Positions 1 to 7,022 are shown, counted from the first letter of the stretch. The stretch: 10,608 nucleotides of DNA from Cyanobacteriota bacterium (GCA_027619675.1 JAQCHG010000022.1:1-10608); one strand, 5' to 3'. A program made the numbers and translations. The notes: generated from the sequence alone by a model not told the origin.

Positions 1-330
1 TTCTGGCTTGACCTTGATCAACCAGGCATCTCCGTAGGGATCATCGGCAATCTGTTCTGGAGCATTGAGGAGGGCATCGTTGCGCTCCAGTACATCCCCC
101 GTCACTGGGGATTTAAGGTCTTCCACCGCCTTAACGGATTCAACGGTGCCAAAGTTTTCGCCCTTTTCCACGGTGTCGCCCACTTCGGGCAGTTCTAAAA
201 ATACGATGTCCCCTAGCTGATCAATGGCGAAGGCTGAAATGCCGATGGTGACCACACCCTCGTCCTCATCTAGGCGAGCGTACTCGTGGGTGTCGAGATA
301 TTTCAGATCGTCGGGGTATTCCAGGGCCAT
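1..330 (-). CDS. gcvH: Glycine cleavage system H protein (3' end outside window)
   Basis: GcvH is the lipoyl-carrying shuttle of the glycine cleavage complex; it moves the aminomethyl group from GcvP to GcvT and is re-oxidised by the L protein. The 110 codons present are open and begin [17 protein letters not shown], typical of cyanobacterial GcvH. The lipoyl attachment motif is clear: ESVKA at residues 64-68, with Lys67 as the modified lysine. The sequence then runs through the conserved stretch ending [15 protein letters not shown] at the window edge. Members are about 125-130 residues long, so roughly the last 15-20 are missing. I chose the ATG at 330 because AGGAG lies 8 bases upstream; an in-frame ATG at 375 would add 15 residues unlike the family and lies inside the intergenic hairpin. 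It lies 111 bp downstream of gcvT on the same strand and probably shares its transcript. Confidence 0.96.
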   Translation of the reverse strand, partial: MALEYPDDLKYLDTHEYARLDEDEGVVTIGISAFAIDQLGDIVFLELPEVGDTVEKGENFGTVESVKAVEDLKSPVTGDVLERNDALLNAPEQIADDPYGDAWLIKVKPE

Positions 331-376
331 GACCGTCTCCTGCGGGACCACGTGGGCTGTTTGCCAGTGTCGCATG

Positions 377-405
377 AGAAATCCCCCATGGGGCAGGGGA
401 TTTCT
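377..405 (-). promoter_or_regulatory. Intercistronic hairpin between gcvT and gcvH
   Basis: A perfect 10-bp inverted repeat, AGAAATCCCC (377-386) and GGGGATTTCT (396-405), surrounds a 9-base loop. It sits between the gcvT stop (442) and the gcvH start (330). No T-run follows on the minus strand, so it is not a standard intrinsic terminator. It may stabilise or process the gcvT-gcvH mRNA or partly attenuate it. The structure is seen directly; the role is inference. Confidence 0.5.
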
Positions 406-441
406 CCGTAACATCAAGATTGCCGTAACCAGAATGCCCGT

Positions 442-1554
442 TTAGGGCCGTTTGTAAAAGGGGCGTTTCACCACTTGGGCCGGATAGGCTTTGCCACGGA
501 TTTCCACCGCCAGGGTTTGACCCACTTTGGCCAGGGCCGGTGGGATATAGGCGAGGGCAATGGGATAGCCCAGGGTGGGGGACAGGGTGCCGCTGGTGAC
601 GATACCGATCGCCTGTCCATCTTGCACCACCGGGTAGTCGTGGCGGGCAATGTTGCGCCCCGCCAGTTGCAGGCCCACCAGCCGCTGGGGCACCCCGTGG
701 GCCTGCTGATCCACCAGCCGCGATCGCCCGATAAAGTCCCCCGCCTCCTCCAAATGCACCAGCCACTTCAGCCCCGCTTCTAGGGGGGTGGTGGTGTCGG
801 TGATGTCCTGGCCATAAAGGGCCATGGCCGCCTCTAGCCGCAGGGTATCCCGCGCCCCGAGACCGCAGGGGGTCACCCCCCGGTCCAACAATGCCTGCCA
901 GAGGGCTTGTCCCGTGTCTGGGGCAACCATCACCTCAAAGCCGTCTTCCCCGGTGTAGCCAGTGCGGGGCAGGAAGGCGGGCTGATCCAGCACCGTCCCT
1001 TCCAGATGACCAAAGCGGGACACCTGGCCCAGATCCTCGGCGGTCAGGGCTTGTAGGTGGGCCACCGCCTCGGGGCCTTGCACGGCGATCAAAACGCGAT
1101 CGCGGGACAGGTCTTGAAACGCCACGGCATCGTCTAAATGGTCTAACAACCAGGCTTTGTCCTTGTCGGTGGTGGCGGCGTTGACAATGATTGCCACCCG
1201 CTCGGTGCCGTCCCCGGCCCGTCCCTGGAAGTAGATGATCAAGTCGTCAATGATGCCGCCCTCGGGGTTCAGCAGCACCGTGTACTGGGCTTCCCCAGGG
1301 GACAACCGTTGTAGGGCAGAGGGGACCAGCCGCTGAAGCTGGGCCAAGACCCCTGCCCCCGTCAGGAAAAATTTGCCCATGTGGGATATGTCAAACATGC
1401 CCGCTTGGGTCCGCACCGCCTGGTGCTCTTGTTTGATGCCGCTGTACTGTACCGCCATCTCCCACCCAGCAAACTCGGTGAAGCGGGCTTTGAGGGCGGC
1501 GGATGGGTCGTAAAGGGGGGTACGCAGCAGGGCCATAGATTCAGTACCAAACAT
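442..1554 (-). CDS. gcvT: Glycine cleavage system T protein (aminomethyltransferase)
   Basis: GcvT transfers the methylene group from aminomethyl-lipoyl GcvH to tetrahydrofolate and releases ammonia; in cyanobacteria this serves photorespiratory glycine breakdown and one-carbon supply. The 370-residue product matches the usual length (about 360-375). The N-terminal folate-binding domain carries RTPLYD, GWEMAVQYSGIKQEHQAVR and GMFDISHMGKF near residues 11-62, then GGIIDDLIIYF (99-109), which holds the conserved acidic residues of the active site. TGYTGEDGFEV near residue 200 contacts folate in the family, and a C-terminal barrel domain ends KRPFYKRP. The ATG at 1554 is the first ATG; a TTG at 1557 would add one residue and an ATG at 1536 gives MALLRTPLYD, also plausible by homology. 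No start has a strong Shine-Dalgarno. The gene lies upstream of gcvH and divergent from the DUF2779 nuclease. Confidence 0.96.
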   Translation of the reverse strand: MFGTESMALLRTPLYDPSAALKARFTEFAGWEMAVQYSGIKQEHQAVRTQAGMFDISHMGKFFLTGAGVLAQLQRLVPSALQRLSPGEAQYTVLLNPEGGIIDDLIIYFQGRAGDGTERVAIIVNAATTDKDKAWLLDHLDDAVAFQDLSRDRVLIAVQGPEAVAHLQALTAEDLGQVSRFGHLEGTVLDQPAFLPRTGYTGEDGFEVMVAPDTGQALWQALLDRGVTPCGLGARDTLRLEAAMALYGQDITDTTTPLEAGLKWLVHLEEAGDFIGRSRLVDQQAHGVPQRLVGLQLAGRNIARHDYPVVQDGQAIGIVTSGTLSPTLGYPIALAYIPPALAKVGQTLAVEIRGKAYPAQVVKRPFYKRP

Positions 1555-1716
1555 CAAGGGTGCAAGGGCAATGCCTCAATCCTACGGGGTGGCGGGGACC
1601 CGAGGTAGCGCGTCCGGTGGGTACGTTTCCTGGCGGGGGAGGGCAGGGGGCTCCAAAACTGGGGCGATCGCGCACAATGGGCAGGGTCGAGATTGGGCTG
1701 AACTGGGAGGGTTGCC
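1555..1716. other. Divergent intergenic region, gcvT / DUF2779 nuclease
   Basis: These 162 bp must hold the promoters of both divergent genes. There is a HIP1 copy at 1664-1671. A weak -10-like TAGGAT reads on the minus strand at 1584-1579, about 25 bases before gcvT, and a CACAAT reads on the plus strand at 1673-1678; neither has a convincing -35. GGGAGG at 1705-1710 is the Shine-Dalgarno of the plus-strand gene. I looked for a glycine riboswitch upstream of gcvT and did not recognise one. Confidence 0.4.
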
Positions 1717-3165
1717 TTGCTAACCAAGTCTGACTTTCTGATGGGCCGCCAGTGCCGCAAACGCCTGTGGCTGGAGGTCCAGGGCAGTGGCGGGGCGGCA
1801 GCCCTCACCCCCGACCAGCGCCACGCCCTAGAACAGGGGCAGGCGGTGGGGCGGTTGGCCCAGGCGCAATTTCCCCAGGGGCAGTTAATTCAGGCCACGG
1901 GAGAGACCGCCCTGGAGGCCACCGCAGCGGCGATCGCTGCCGGGGCCACCTGCCTATTTGAAGCGGCCTTTAGCTGGCAGGGGTGGCTGGTGCGCTGCGA
2001 TATTTTGCAGCGGCAGCCCCAGGGCACTTGGACCCTGATTGAGGTGAAAGGCTCCACCCAGGTGAAGGATGAGCATGTTTGGGATGCCGCTGTGCAATGG
2101 GCCGTCCTCAAGGGGGCTGGGGTCCCTGTGGATCAGGTGGACCTGATGCACATTAACCGCGCCACCTGTGTCTACCCCGACCTCAGCACCCTGTTTCACC
2201 GCCAAGACATCACCACTGATGTGGTGGCCCGACAACCGGAGGTGGCCGATCGCTGTCAACAGTTCCAAGCCGTGGTTGCGGCCCCCAGCGCCCCGGCGGT
2301 GGCCATTGGCGACCACTGCCACCAGCCCCAGCGCTGTTCTTTTCAGGCCCAATGTTGGCAGGGGGTGCCCGCCGCTTCCATCTTCACCATTCCCCGGTTA
2401 GACAAAAAGAAAAAGCGGCAGTTAATAGAGACGGGCTGTTGGGCGATCGCGGATTTAGCGCCAGACTTTCCCCTCAGTGCCAACCAGCGGGCCTATGTGG
2501 AGACCGTCCGCCGGGGGGAACCGGAGATTGATCTCCAGAAAATTGCCGACCACCTGGCCACCGTGACCTTCCCCATCCACTTTTTTGACTTCGAGACCTT
2601 CAACCCCGCCATTCCCCGCTTTCACGGCCTCAGGCCCTACGATGCCTTTCCCTTTCAATACAGTTGCCATGTCCTAGCCGCCGATGGCACCGTCACCCAT
2701 CAGGACTATCTCCATGAAACCGCCGATGATCCCCGCCCCCCGCTGGTGGCGGCCCTGCTCAGCCACATCGGCCCGACGGGGTCGGTGGTGGCCTACCACC
2801 AATCCTTTGAGGCCACGGTGCTGAAAACCCTGGCGGCCACTTTCCCCACCCACGGTGCCGCCCTGCAATCCATCGTCGATCGCCTCTGGGATTTAGAGGT
2901 GATCTTCAAAGACGCCTATCGTCACCCCGCCTGCTTAGGCAGCACCTCCATTAAAAAGGTGTTGCCCGTGCTGGTGCCAACCTTGAGCTATGACCATCTG
3001 CCCGTGTCCAATGGGGCGATCGCCCAAGCGATCTGGGAGGCCATGGTGCAGACCCCAGATCCCGTCCAAAAACAGCGCCACCGGGACGATCTGAGAACCT
3101 ATTGCCACCAAGACACCTGGGCCATGGTGGCCATCTATCAGGTATTGCAAAGGTTGGTGGCCTGA
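1717..3165 (+). CDS. DUF2779-type protein: Cas4/RecB-like nuclease fused to DEDDy exonuclease-like domain
   Basis: This 482-residue protein reads as two nuclease domains in one chain. The N-terminal half opens LTKSDFLMGRQCRKRLWLE, as in Cas4/RecB-like proteins, and has a PD-(D/E)XK core: E82, D95 and the EVK motif at 109-111. Cys13 together with C201-x5-C207-x5-C213 resembles the four-cysteine Fe-S arrangement of Cas4 and AddB. The C-terminal half (about 285-475) has an RNase H-like exonuclease layout: FFDFETF (D291, E293), AYHQSFEATVL (359-369, E365 in the second acidic position) and Y462-x3-D466 in YCHQDT, a DEDDy-style third motif. The combination is the DUF2779 family, which has no settled function. 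The TTG start at 1717 follows GGGAGG by 6 bases and gives the expected N terminus; no ATG fits better. It is transcribed alone, divergent from gcvT and converging on the TPM gene 11 bp away. Catalysis and the cluster are inferred from motifs. Confidence 0.9.
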   Translation: MLTKSDFLMGRQCRKRLWLEVQGSGGAAALTPDQRHALEQGQAVGRLAQAQFPQGQLIQATGETALEATAAAIAAGATCLFEAAFSWQGWLVRCDILQRQPQGTWTLIEVKGSTQVKDEHVWDAAVQWAVLKGAGVPVDQVDLMHINRATCVYPDLSTLFHRQDITTDVVARQPEVADRCQQFQAVVAAPSAPAVAIGDHCHQPQRCSFQAQCWQGVPAASIFTIPRLDKKKKRQLIETGCWAIADLAPDFPLSANQRAYVETVRRGEPEIDLQKIADHLATVTFPIHFFDFETFNPAIPRFHGLRPYDAFPFQYSCHVLAADGTVTHQDYLHETADDPRPPLVAALLSHIGPTGSVVAYHQSFEATVLKTLAATFPTHGAALQSIVDRLWDLEVIFKDAYRHPACLGSTSIKKVLPVLVPTLSYDHLPVSNGAIAQAIWEAMVQTPDPVQKQRHRDDLRTYCHQDTWAMVAIYQVLQRLVA

Positions 3166-3176
3166 CGGTAAGGGGC

Positions 3177-4334
3177 CTACCAACTGCCGCTGGCCCCACC
3201 CCCCGACGATCGCCCGCCACCCCTGGAGGAGCTGGAGCGATGGCGACGGGGGATGGTGCGGGTGTATTCGTTCAAATAGGAACAGTGCTGGCAGGATTTT
3301 CGTACCCGCTCGCGCCCGCTGTGGCTGTAGGTGGCGTGGACAATCACCTGGCGATGGGTGCGTAACGTCCGGTAACGACAGCGGGGACAGGTGGAAAATC
3401 GGGAGAAAAAATTGCGATAGCGGTGGGTTTCGTAGCGGCTACATTGGGGGCATTTCCACACGTCGTAATCCACGGAGTTGATTTTTTCCTCCAGACGCTG
3501 ACCTGGATCTAGATGCAGATCGTCCGTGGCCTCCGTCAGCCGCAACATGGCCACCTGACAGGTGGGACACTGGCGGGGGCGATGGCGGCGGTAGCTGCGC
3601 CACACCACGGCTACCACTGCGCCAAAGCCACCCACCACCCCAGCGGTGATGGCCACAGCGGCATTCCCCAAGCGGGTGAGTTGCCAGCCCAGCCAATCCA
3701 CAAACCCTGCAAATCCTCTGCTGGTGGGGGAACTGCCGATGGGACCCGCCCGTTGCAGTTGGGTCACCAGTGCTTGGCTGCCTTGGTAAAGGCCGCGACT
3801 GTAGTCCCCGGCTCGAAAGGCAGGCAGCATGTGGTCGTCAATGATCGCCTGCATTTTGGCGTCATAGCGGCGGCTAAACCCTGAGCCCAATTCAATGCGC
3901 AGTTTGCGATCGCCCGCCGATACCAGCACCAATACCCCATCGTTGCGATCGCGATCGCCAATTTCCCAGGTATTAAACAGGTTGGTGGCAAAGGATTCGA
4001 TGGTTTGATCGCCGGTTTCATAAATGGCTAGGGATTGAATCGTGACAGCAACCGCATCAATACCCGTTGTCTGTTTCAAGTCCCCATAAAGTTGGCGAAT
4101 GGCGGCGGCATCCTCTGGGGTAACCAGACCCGCATAATCATTCAAAAACGGATCCAATTGGGGGGGATAGCTGCCTTGGGCATGGCCCGGCATCACCAGC
4201 AGCCCCATCACCACTAAACCGCCCCAAACCAACGCCATGAGCCTCAGGGCTAGCCTTCGTGGCCATCGCTTCCGAAGGCGAAGACCACTGGGGCACTGTC
4301 CCCATGGCTGCTGCGATTTGCCTTGGCCCTGCAT
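3177..4334 (-). CDS. TPM-domain (YgcG-like) membrane-anchored protein with zinc-ribbon cysteines
   Basis: The 385-residue product starts with a basic stretch (RLRKRWPRR, about 20-28) and a hydrophobic segment ending GHAQG near residue 53, a likely signal peptide. A TPM domain (about 57-195) follows, with LNDYAGLVTPEDAAAIRQLY, the NDGVLVLVSAGDRKLRIELG core and a C-terminal DY-rich helix. In plants and cyanobacteria the domain (TPM_phosphatase) is linked to photosystem II repair, as in TLP18.3, but many members have unknown roles. A second membrane segment lies near 220-246. The C-terminal part holds four CxxC pairs (256/259, 295/298, 316/319, 348/351), as in two zinc ribbons, and a Ser/Gly-rich tail ending GGGASGSW. 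I chose the ATG at 4334, preceded by GAGAGG 10 bases upstream; the frame is open to 4526 but those extra 64 residues look non-coding. An ATG at 4238 would leave a very short n-region. Confidence 0.85.
   Translation of the reverse strand: MQGQGKSQQPWGQCPSGLRLRKRWPRRLALRLMALVWGGLVVMGLLVMPGHAQGSYPPQLDPFLNDYAGLVTPEDAAAIRQLYGDLKQTTGIDAVAVTIQSLAIYETGDQTIESFATNLFNTWEIGDRDRNDGVLVLVSAGDRKLRIELGSGFSRRYDAKMQAIIDDHMLPAFRAGDYSRGLYQGSQALVTQLQRAGPIGSSPTSRGFAGFVDWLGWQLTRLGNAAVAITAGVVGGFGAVVAVVWRSYRRHRPRQCPTCQVAMLRLTEATDDLHLDPGQRLEEKINSVDYDVWKCPQCSRYETHRYRNFFSRFSTCPRCRYRTLRTHRQVIVHATYSHSGRERVRKSCQHCSYLNEYTRTIPRRHRSSSSRGGGRSSGGGASGSW
3906..3958. repeat. Cluster of HIP1 palindromes (GCGATCGC)
   Basis: Three copies of GCGATCGC lie in 53 bp, at 3906-3913 and the overlapping pair 3945-3952 and 3951-3958, inside the TPM gene. 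Other copies occur at 720, 1096, 1664, 1930, 2443, 3016, 4577, about 5757, about 6075, about 6446, about 7581, about 7773, about 8811, about 8918, about 9118, about 9831, about 10386 and about 10453. HIP1 abundance is a known mark of many cyanobacterial genomes. Confidence 0.9.
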
Positions 4335-4710
4335 AGTGTCCGATCCTCTCGTGCTGCCTGGTGTCAAGGCTAGCGCCACCCCATTAAAAAGCGCACCCCA
4401 GCAGGATTGAGATCCCATGAAGCGGGTGGGCGGGCGAGCCCGTGAATCAACGGTTGCTTTATCGATTCGCCCAGTAGATGATTGCGGAGTGTGTGGGCCG
4501 TTTAAAACCTGTAGAGTGCGTGACACGGCTGTGCAGATTTGAGCCCCGAGCAGACTGTCTGACCTGATGAGAGCCTGCGATCGCCCGTTGTTGTGCCTTT
4601 TTTCAGTAGTGCAGACAACATTGGGCTTCCAGGTTTGCCGATAGGTTTTCAGAGCTACATCGGGAATTTATTCCAATCTGCGTTTGTTGAGATCAATTCG
4701 GATATTTCCT
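4335..4710. other. Non-coding divergent region, TPM gene / GNAT gene
   Basis: No gene is supported in these 376 bp. On the minus strand a TTTAAT at 4388-4383 could be a -10 for the TPM gene, about 45 bases before its start; a consensus TTGACA (minus strand, near 4366) lacks a matching -10. There is a HIP1 copy at 4577-4584, a small palindrome CAGAC-T-GTCTG at 4551-4561, and a T-run at about 4597-4604 without a convincing stem before it. No known cyanobacterial small RNA (Yfr1-type motif, 6S, tmRNA) was recognised. Confidence 0.4.
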
Positions 4711-5184
4711 ATGACCAGGGTGAATACTGCGACGCTGCCAAAAGTTCAAAGTTCAGTTTTTGAGAGCCCGATGTGGGTTGGGGCGGTGCCATACCGCCGT
4801 CATCAGTACGACATTCATCGCATTCGTCAGTCGGTTTTTGTGTGTGAGCAACACGTTCCCCTCGCCTTTGAAACCGATCAATTAGACCCCCATTGTCAGC
4901 ATGTGTTGGCCTACTGGAATGGTTGGGCCGTGGCCACGGGACGGCTGACCCCCGAAGGCCGCATTGGCCGCGTGTCTGTCACCCAGCCCCTACGCCGTCG
5001 GGGGGTAGGGCGACAGGTGATGGAAACCCTGTTAGCGGTGGCAAAAGCCGAGGGCCATCGCCAGGTGGTCCTCTCTGCCCAGTGCCACGCCATCCCCTTT
5101 TACGAAAAGCTGGGGTTTTATGCCCAAGGGCTGGTGTATCAGTCGGTGGGCATTGACCACATCACCATGTACAAGGATCTGTAA
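4711..5184 (+). CDS. GNAT family N-acetyltransferase (ElaA/PhnO-like)
   Basis: This is a single-domain GNAT protein of 157 residues, expected to transfer an acetyl group from acetyl-CoA to an amine; the substrate cannot be read from the sequence. Visible GNAT parts are IHRIRQSVFVCEQ (about 35-47), the strand RIGRVSV (84-90), the acetyl-CoA pyrophosphate loop RRRGVG (95-100, fitting R/Q-x-x-G-x-G/A), the helix after it, and AIPFYEKLGF (127-136), the usual fourth motif that carries the catalytic tyrosine in many members. The chain ends GIDHITMYKDL, as in ElaA-type proteins. The ATG at 4711 is used; a TTG at 4684 or an ATG at 4771 (giving MWVGAVPYRRH, with GAGAG just upstream) are also possible, the latter close to the domain edge. 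It has its own terminators downstream and converges on ftsY, so it is probably a single-gene unit. Confidence 0.9.
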   Translation: MTRVNTATLPKVQSSVFESPMWVGAVPYRRHQYDIHRIRQSVFVCEQHVPLAFETDQLDPHCQHVLAYWNGWAVATGRLTPEGRIGRVSVTQPLRRRGVGRQVMETLLAVAKAEGHRQVVLSAQCHAIPFYEKLGFYAQGLVYQSVGIDHITMYKDL

Positions 5185-5229
5185 GCCAGCTTGGATGGCA
5201 TTGGGGCCGATCAAGCCTCAATGTGTAGC

Positions 5230-5267
5230 TTGGGTGCGCGTTAGTGAAACCCAACCGTCTTCTTTTA
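5230..5267 (+). terminator. Possible intrinsic terminator after the GNAT gene
   Basis: A 6-bp stem, TTGGGT (5230-5235) and ACCCAA (5249-5254), with a 13-base loop is followed by a T-rich run, TCTTCTTTT, ending at 5267. It lies 45 bases after the GNAT stop. The stem is short, so this is a tentative call. Confidence 0.35.
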
Positions 5268-5279
5268 ATGTATGAACCT

Positions 5280-5317
5280 GATTGCCCGCCTAGAATTTGA
5301 ATTCTAGGCGGGCAATC
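5280..5317. terminator. Perfect 18-bp-arm palindrome between convergent genes (bidirectional terminator candidate)
   Basis: GATTGCCCGCCTAGAATT at 5280-5297 is followed by the bases TG and then its exact reverse complement at 5300-5317. It lies between the GNAT gene (plus) and ftsY (minus), where a two-way terminator is expected. No long T-run follows on either strand, so termination would rely on the very stable stem, as is often seen in cyanobacteria. It could instead be a repeat element. Confidence 0.6.
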
Positions 5318-5356
5318 GATTTATCCCGTGATGTTCCAGAGATGCGTATAAGCGGC

Positions 5357-5372
5357 GGTCTGCTGACAGACC
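5357..5372 (-). terminator. Small hairpin directly after the ftsY stop codon
   Basis: GGTCTG (5357-5362), a four-base loop and CAGACC (5367-5372) form a 6-bp stem one base past the ftsY stop. No T-run follows on the minus strand. It may protect the mRNA 3' end or help termination together with the larger palindrome 40 bases further on. Confidence 0.35.
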
Positions 5373-5373
5373 A

Positions 5374-6963
5374 CTAGCTACTGATCAGGGCTTCTACAAA
5401 CTCATAGCTAGAGAAGGGGCGCAGGTCTTCGATGCCTTCCCCGGCTCCAATGAAGCGGATGGGCAGGCCCAATTGCTGCACCACGGCCAAGGCGACGCCG
5501 CCCTTAGCGGTGCCGTCGAGCTTGGTGAGGACCACACCGCTGAGGTTGGCGGCTTCGGCGAAGACCTCCGCCTGACGCAGGCCATTTTGGCCCAGGGTGG
5601 CATCTAGCACCAGCAGCGACTCGATGCGGGCACCGGGGGCCTTTTTGTCGATGATGCGGCGTACCTTGGCCAGCTCATCCATCAGGTTTTTCTTGTTTTG
5701 CAAGCGTCCGGCGGTATCCACCAGCAGCAGTTCCGTATGGCGAGACTGGGCCGCCGCGATCGCGTCAAACACCACCGCCGCCGGGTCTGTATTCTGACCG
5801 GGGTTGGCGATTACCTCCACATCGCTGCGGGCACCCCAGGCTTTCACCTGTTCTACCGCTGCCGCCCGGAAGGTATCTGCCGCCGCAATCAGGCAGTTGT
5901 AGCCCGACTTTTTGGCAATGTGGGCCAGTTTGCCAATGGTGGTGGTTTTGCCCGCCCCATTCACCCCCGTCATCAGCCAAACGTTGAGGGTGTCTTTTTC
6001 GGGGACGAAGGCCAGGTTGTGGCTTTCCCGCATGGGGGCATCCAACATGTCCCGCAGCAGCGATTTTAGGAAGGCGATCGCCTGATCGGGGGGCAGGGTT
6101 TCTTCCCGTAGCCGCTGTTGCAACCCATTGATGATGGTGTCGGTGGCCTCCACCCCCACATCCGCTTGCAGCAGCAGGGCCTCAATTTCCATCACCGCGT
6201 CTTCGTTCAGCGGCCCCTGCCCGACGATCGCCTTGAGCTGGTTGATCAGCCCCCGGCGGGTCTTGTCGAGGCCCTGGCGCAGCTTGTTGAGCCAGGTAAT
6301 TTCCTCGACGGAGATATCCTCCGCCCGCCGTCCCTGGGCCGCCAGCACCTCCGCCGACCACAGAAAGGCTTCGTCAAATTCCAAGGCCACCGTGGGTACG
6401 GCGGTGGCGGCAGGTGCGACGGGTTCCGGTGCTGGCTCCGGTTCGGCGATCGCCGTTTCCTGCAAGCGCTCTAGGCGGGCCTGACGCTCGGCGCTGGCCT
6501 GCATCCAGGCGGGCTGGGCTGGGGTGTCCGCAGCGCTCGCTGCTGTGTTTTCCGGCGTGTTTTCCGGTGTGGTTGCCGCAATGTTCTCGGGGCCATCTGA
6601 CCCATCGGCGGCAGGGGCTGACTCCTCGGGAGTCGCCGCCACCGGATCAGTGGCTGCGGGTTCCTCGGGAGGCGGTGTCGCCGCCGTCGCGTCCTGATCC
6701 GCTGGGGCCTCTGGTGCAGTTTCAGATGCAGCTTCAGTGGCGGCATCCGTCGGGGGTGCCGTTGCCCCTGCCGCCTCAGCCGCCTTTTGCTTCTGGATGT
6801 TTTGATAGGCGGCTTTGGCCCAGGCCAGATAGTCTTCCGCCGCTGTGGGCTTCTCGGCTGCTGGGGTCGCCGCCGCTGCGGACGGGTCATCCGCCGGGGC
6901 AGCGGGTTTCTCCGCCGCCTGATCCGCATTGTGACTGCGACTAAACCAGTTGAACTCTGCCAT
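5374..6963 (-). CDS. ftsY: Signal recognition particle receptor FtsY
   Basis: FtsY is the SRP-receptor GTPase that docks ribosome-SRP complexes at the membrane and delivers nascent membrane proteins to the translocon. The C-terminal NG domain is complete: the N-domain four-helix bundle spans about 220-310, the P-loop GVNGAGKTTTIGKLA starts at 333, then DTFRAAAVEQ (363-372), DTAGR (416-420) and TKLDGTAKGG (480-489). FtsY-specific DLRPFSSYEFVEALI closes the chain. The leader (1 to about 195) is Ala/Pro/Glu-rich and acidic, like other FtsY A domains, with short helical islands such as DYLAWAKAAYQNIQ (44-57) that probably touch the membrane. At 529 residues it is long for the family because of this leader. 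The ATG at 6963 gives MAEFNWFSRS, matching the xFNWF start of many FtsY proteins. It is the last gene of the DUF502-nusB-ftsY operon, 59 bp after nusB. Confidence 0.97.
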   Translation of the reverse strand: MAEFNWFSRSHNADQAAEKPAAPADDPSAAAATPAAEKPTAAEDYLAWAKAAYQNIQKQKAAEAAGATAPPTDAATEAASETAPEAPADQDATAATPPPEEPAATDPVAATPEESAPAADGSDGPENIAATTPENTPENTAASAADTPAQPAWMQASAERQARLERLQETAIAEPEPAPEPVAPAATAVPTVALEFDEAFLWSAEVLAAQGRRAEDISVEEITWLNKLRQGLDKTRRGLINQLKAIVGQGPLNEDAVMEIEALLLQADVGVEATDTIINGLQQRLREETLPPDQAIAFLKSLLRDMLDAPMRESHNLAFVPEKDTLNVWLMTGVNGAGKTTTIGKLAHIAKKSGYNCLIAAADTFRAAAVEQVKAWGARSDVEVIANPGQNTDPAAVVFDAIAAAQSRHTELLLVDTAGRLQNKKNLMDELAKVRRIIDKKAPGARIESLLVLDATLGQNGLRQAEVFAEAANLSGVVLTKLDGTAKGGVALAVVQQLGLPIRFIGAGEGIEDLRPFSSYEFVEALISS

Positions 6964-7022
6964 GGGGAACTCTGCTCAGCAACACTCTTGGCCTCGGGCA
7001 AGCCTGGGCCGCCGTAGCTAAT

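Noticed and set aside
266..766. Open frame of 166 codons on the minus strand across gcvH and gcvT
   Set aside because: It overlaps two certain genes in another frame and its Gly/Pro/Arg-rich product is typical of GC-rich shadow frames.
1555..1716. Glycine riboswitch upstream of gcvT
   Set aside because: The leader is short and lacks the recognisable conserved core and paired aptamer layout.
1717..3165. Cas4 as part of a CRISPR locus
   Set aside because: The nuclease half is Cas4-like in motifs, but it is fused to an exonuclease-like half as in DUF2779, and there is no CRISPR array or other cas gene in the window.
4335..4526. N-terminal extension of the TPM protein (64 codons upstream of 4334)
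   Set aside because: The added residues look random, lie before a good signal peptide, and the start at 4526 has no Shine-Dalgarno, whereas the ATG at 4334 has one.
4590..4604. T-run resembling a terminator tail
   Set aside because: No stable stem precedes it and no plus-strand gene lies upstream to terminate.
6414..7001. Open frames of 176 codons on both strands opposite or within the ftsY leader
   Set aside because: They arise from the repetitive Ala/Pro codons of the FtsY leader; their products are Arg/Pro-rich with no recognisable domain.
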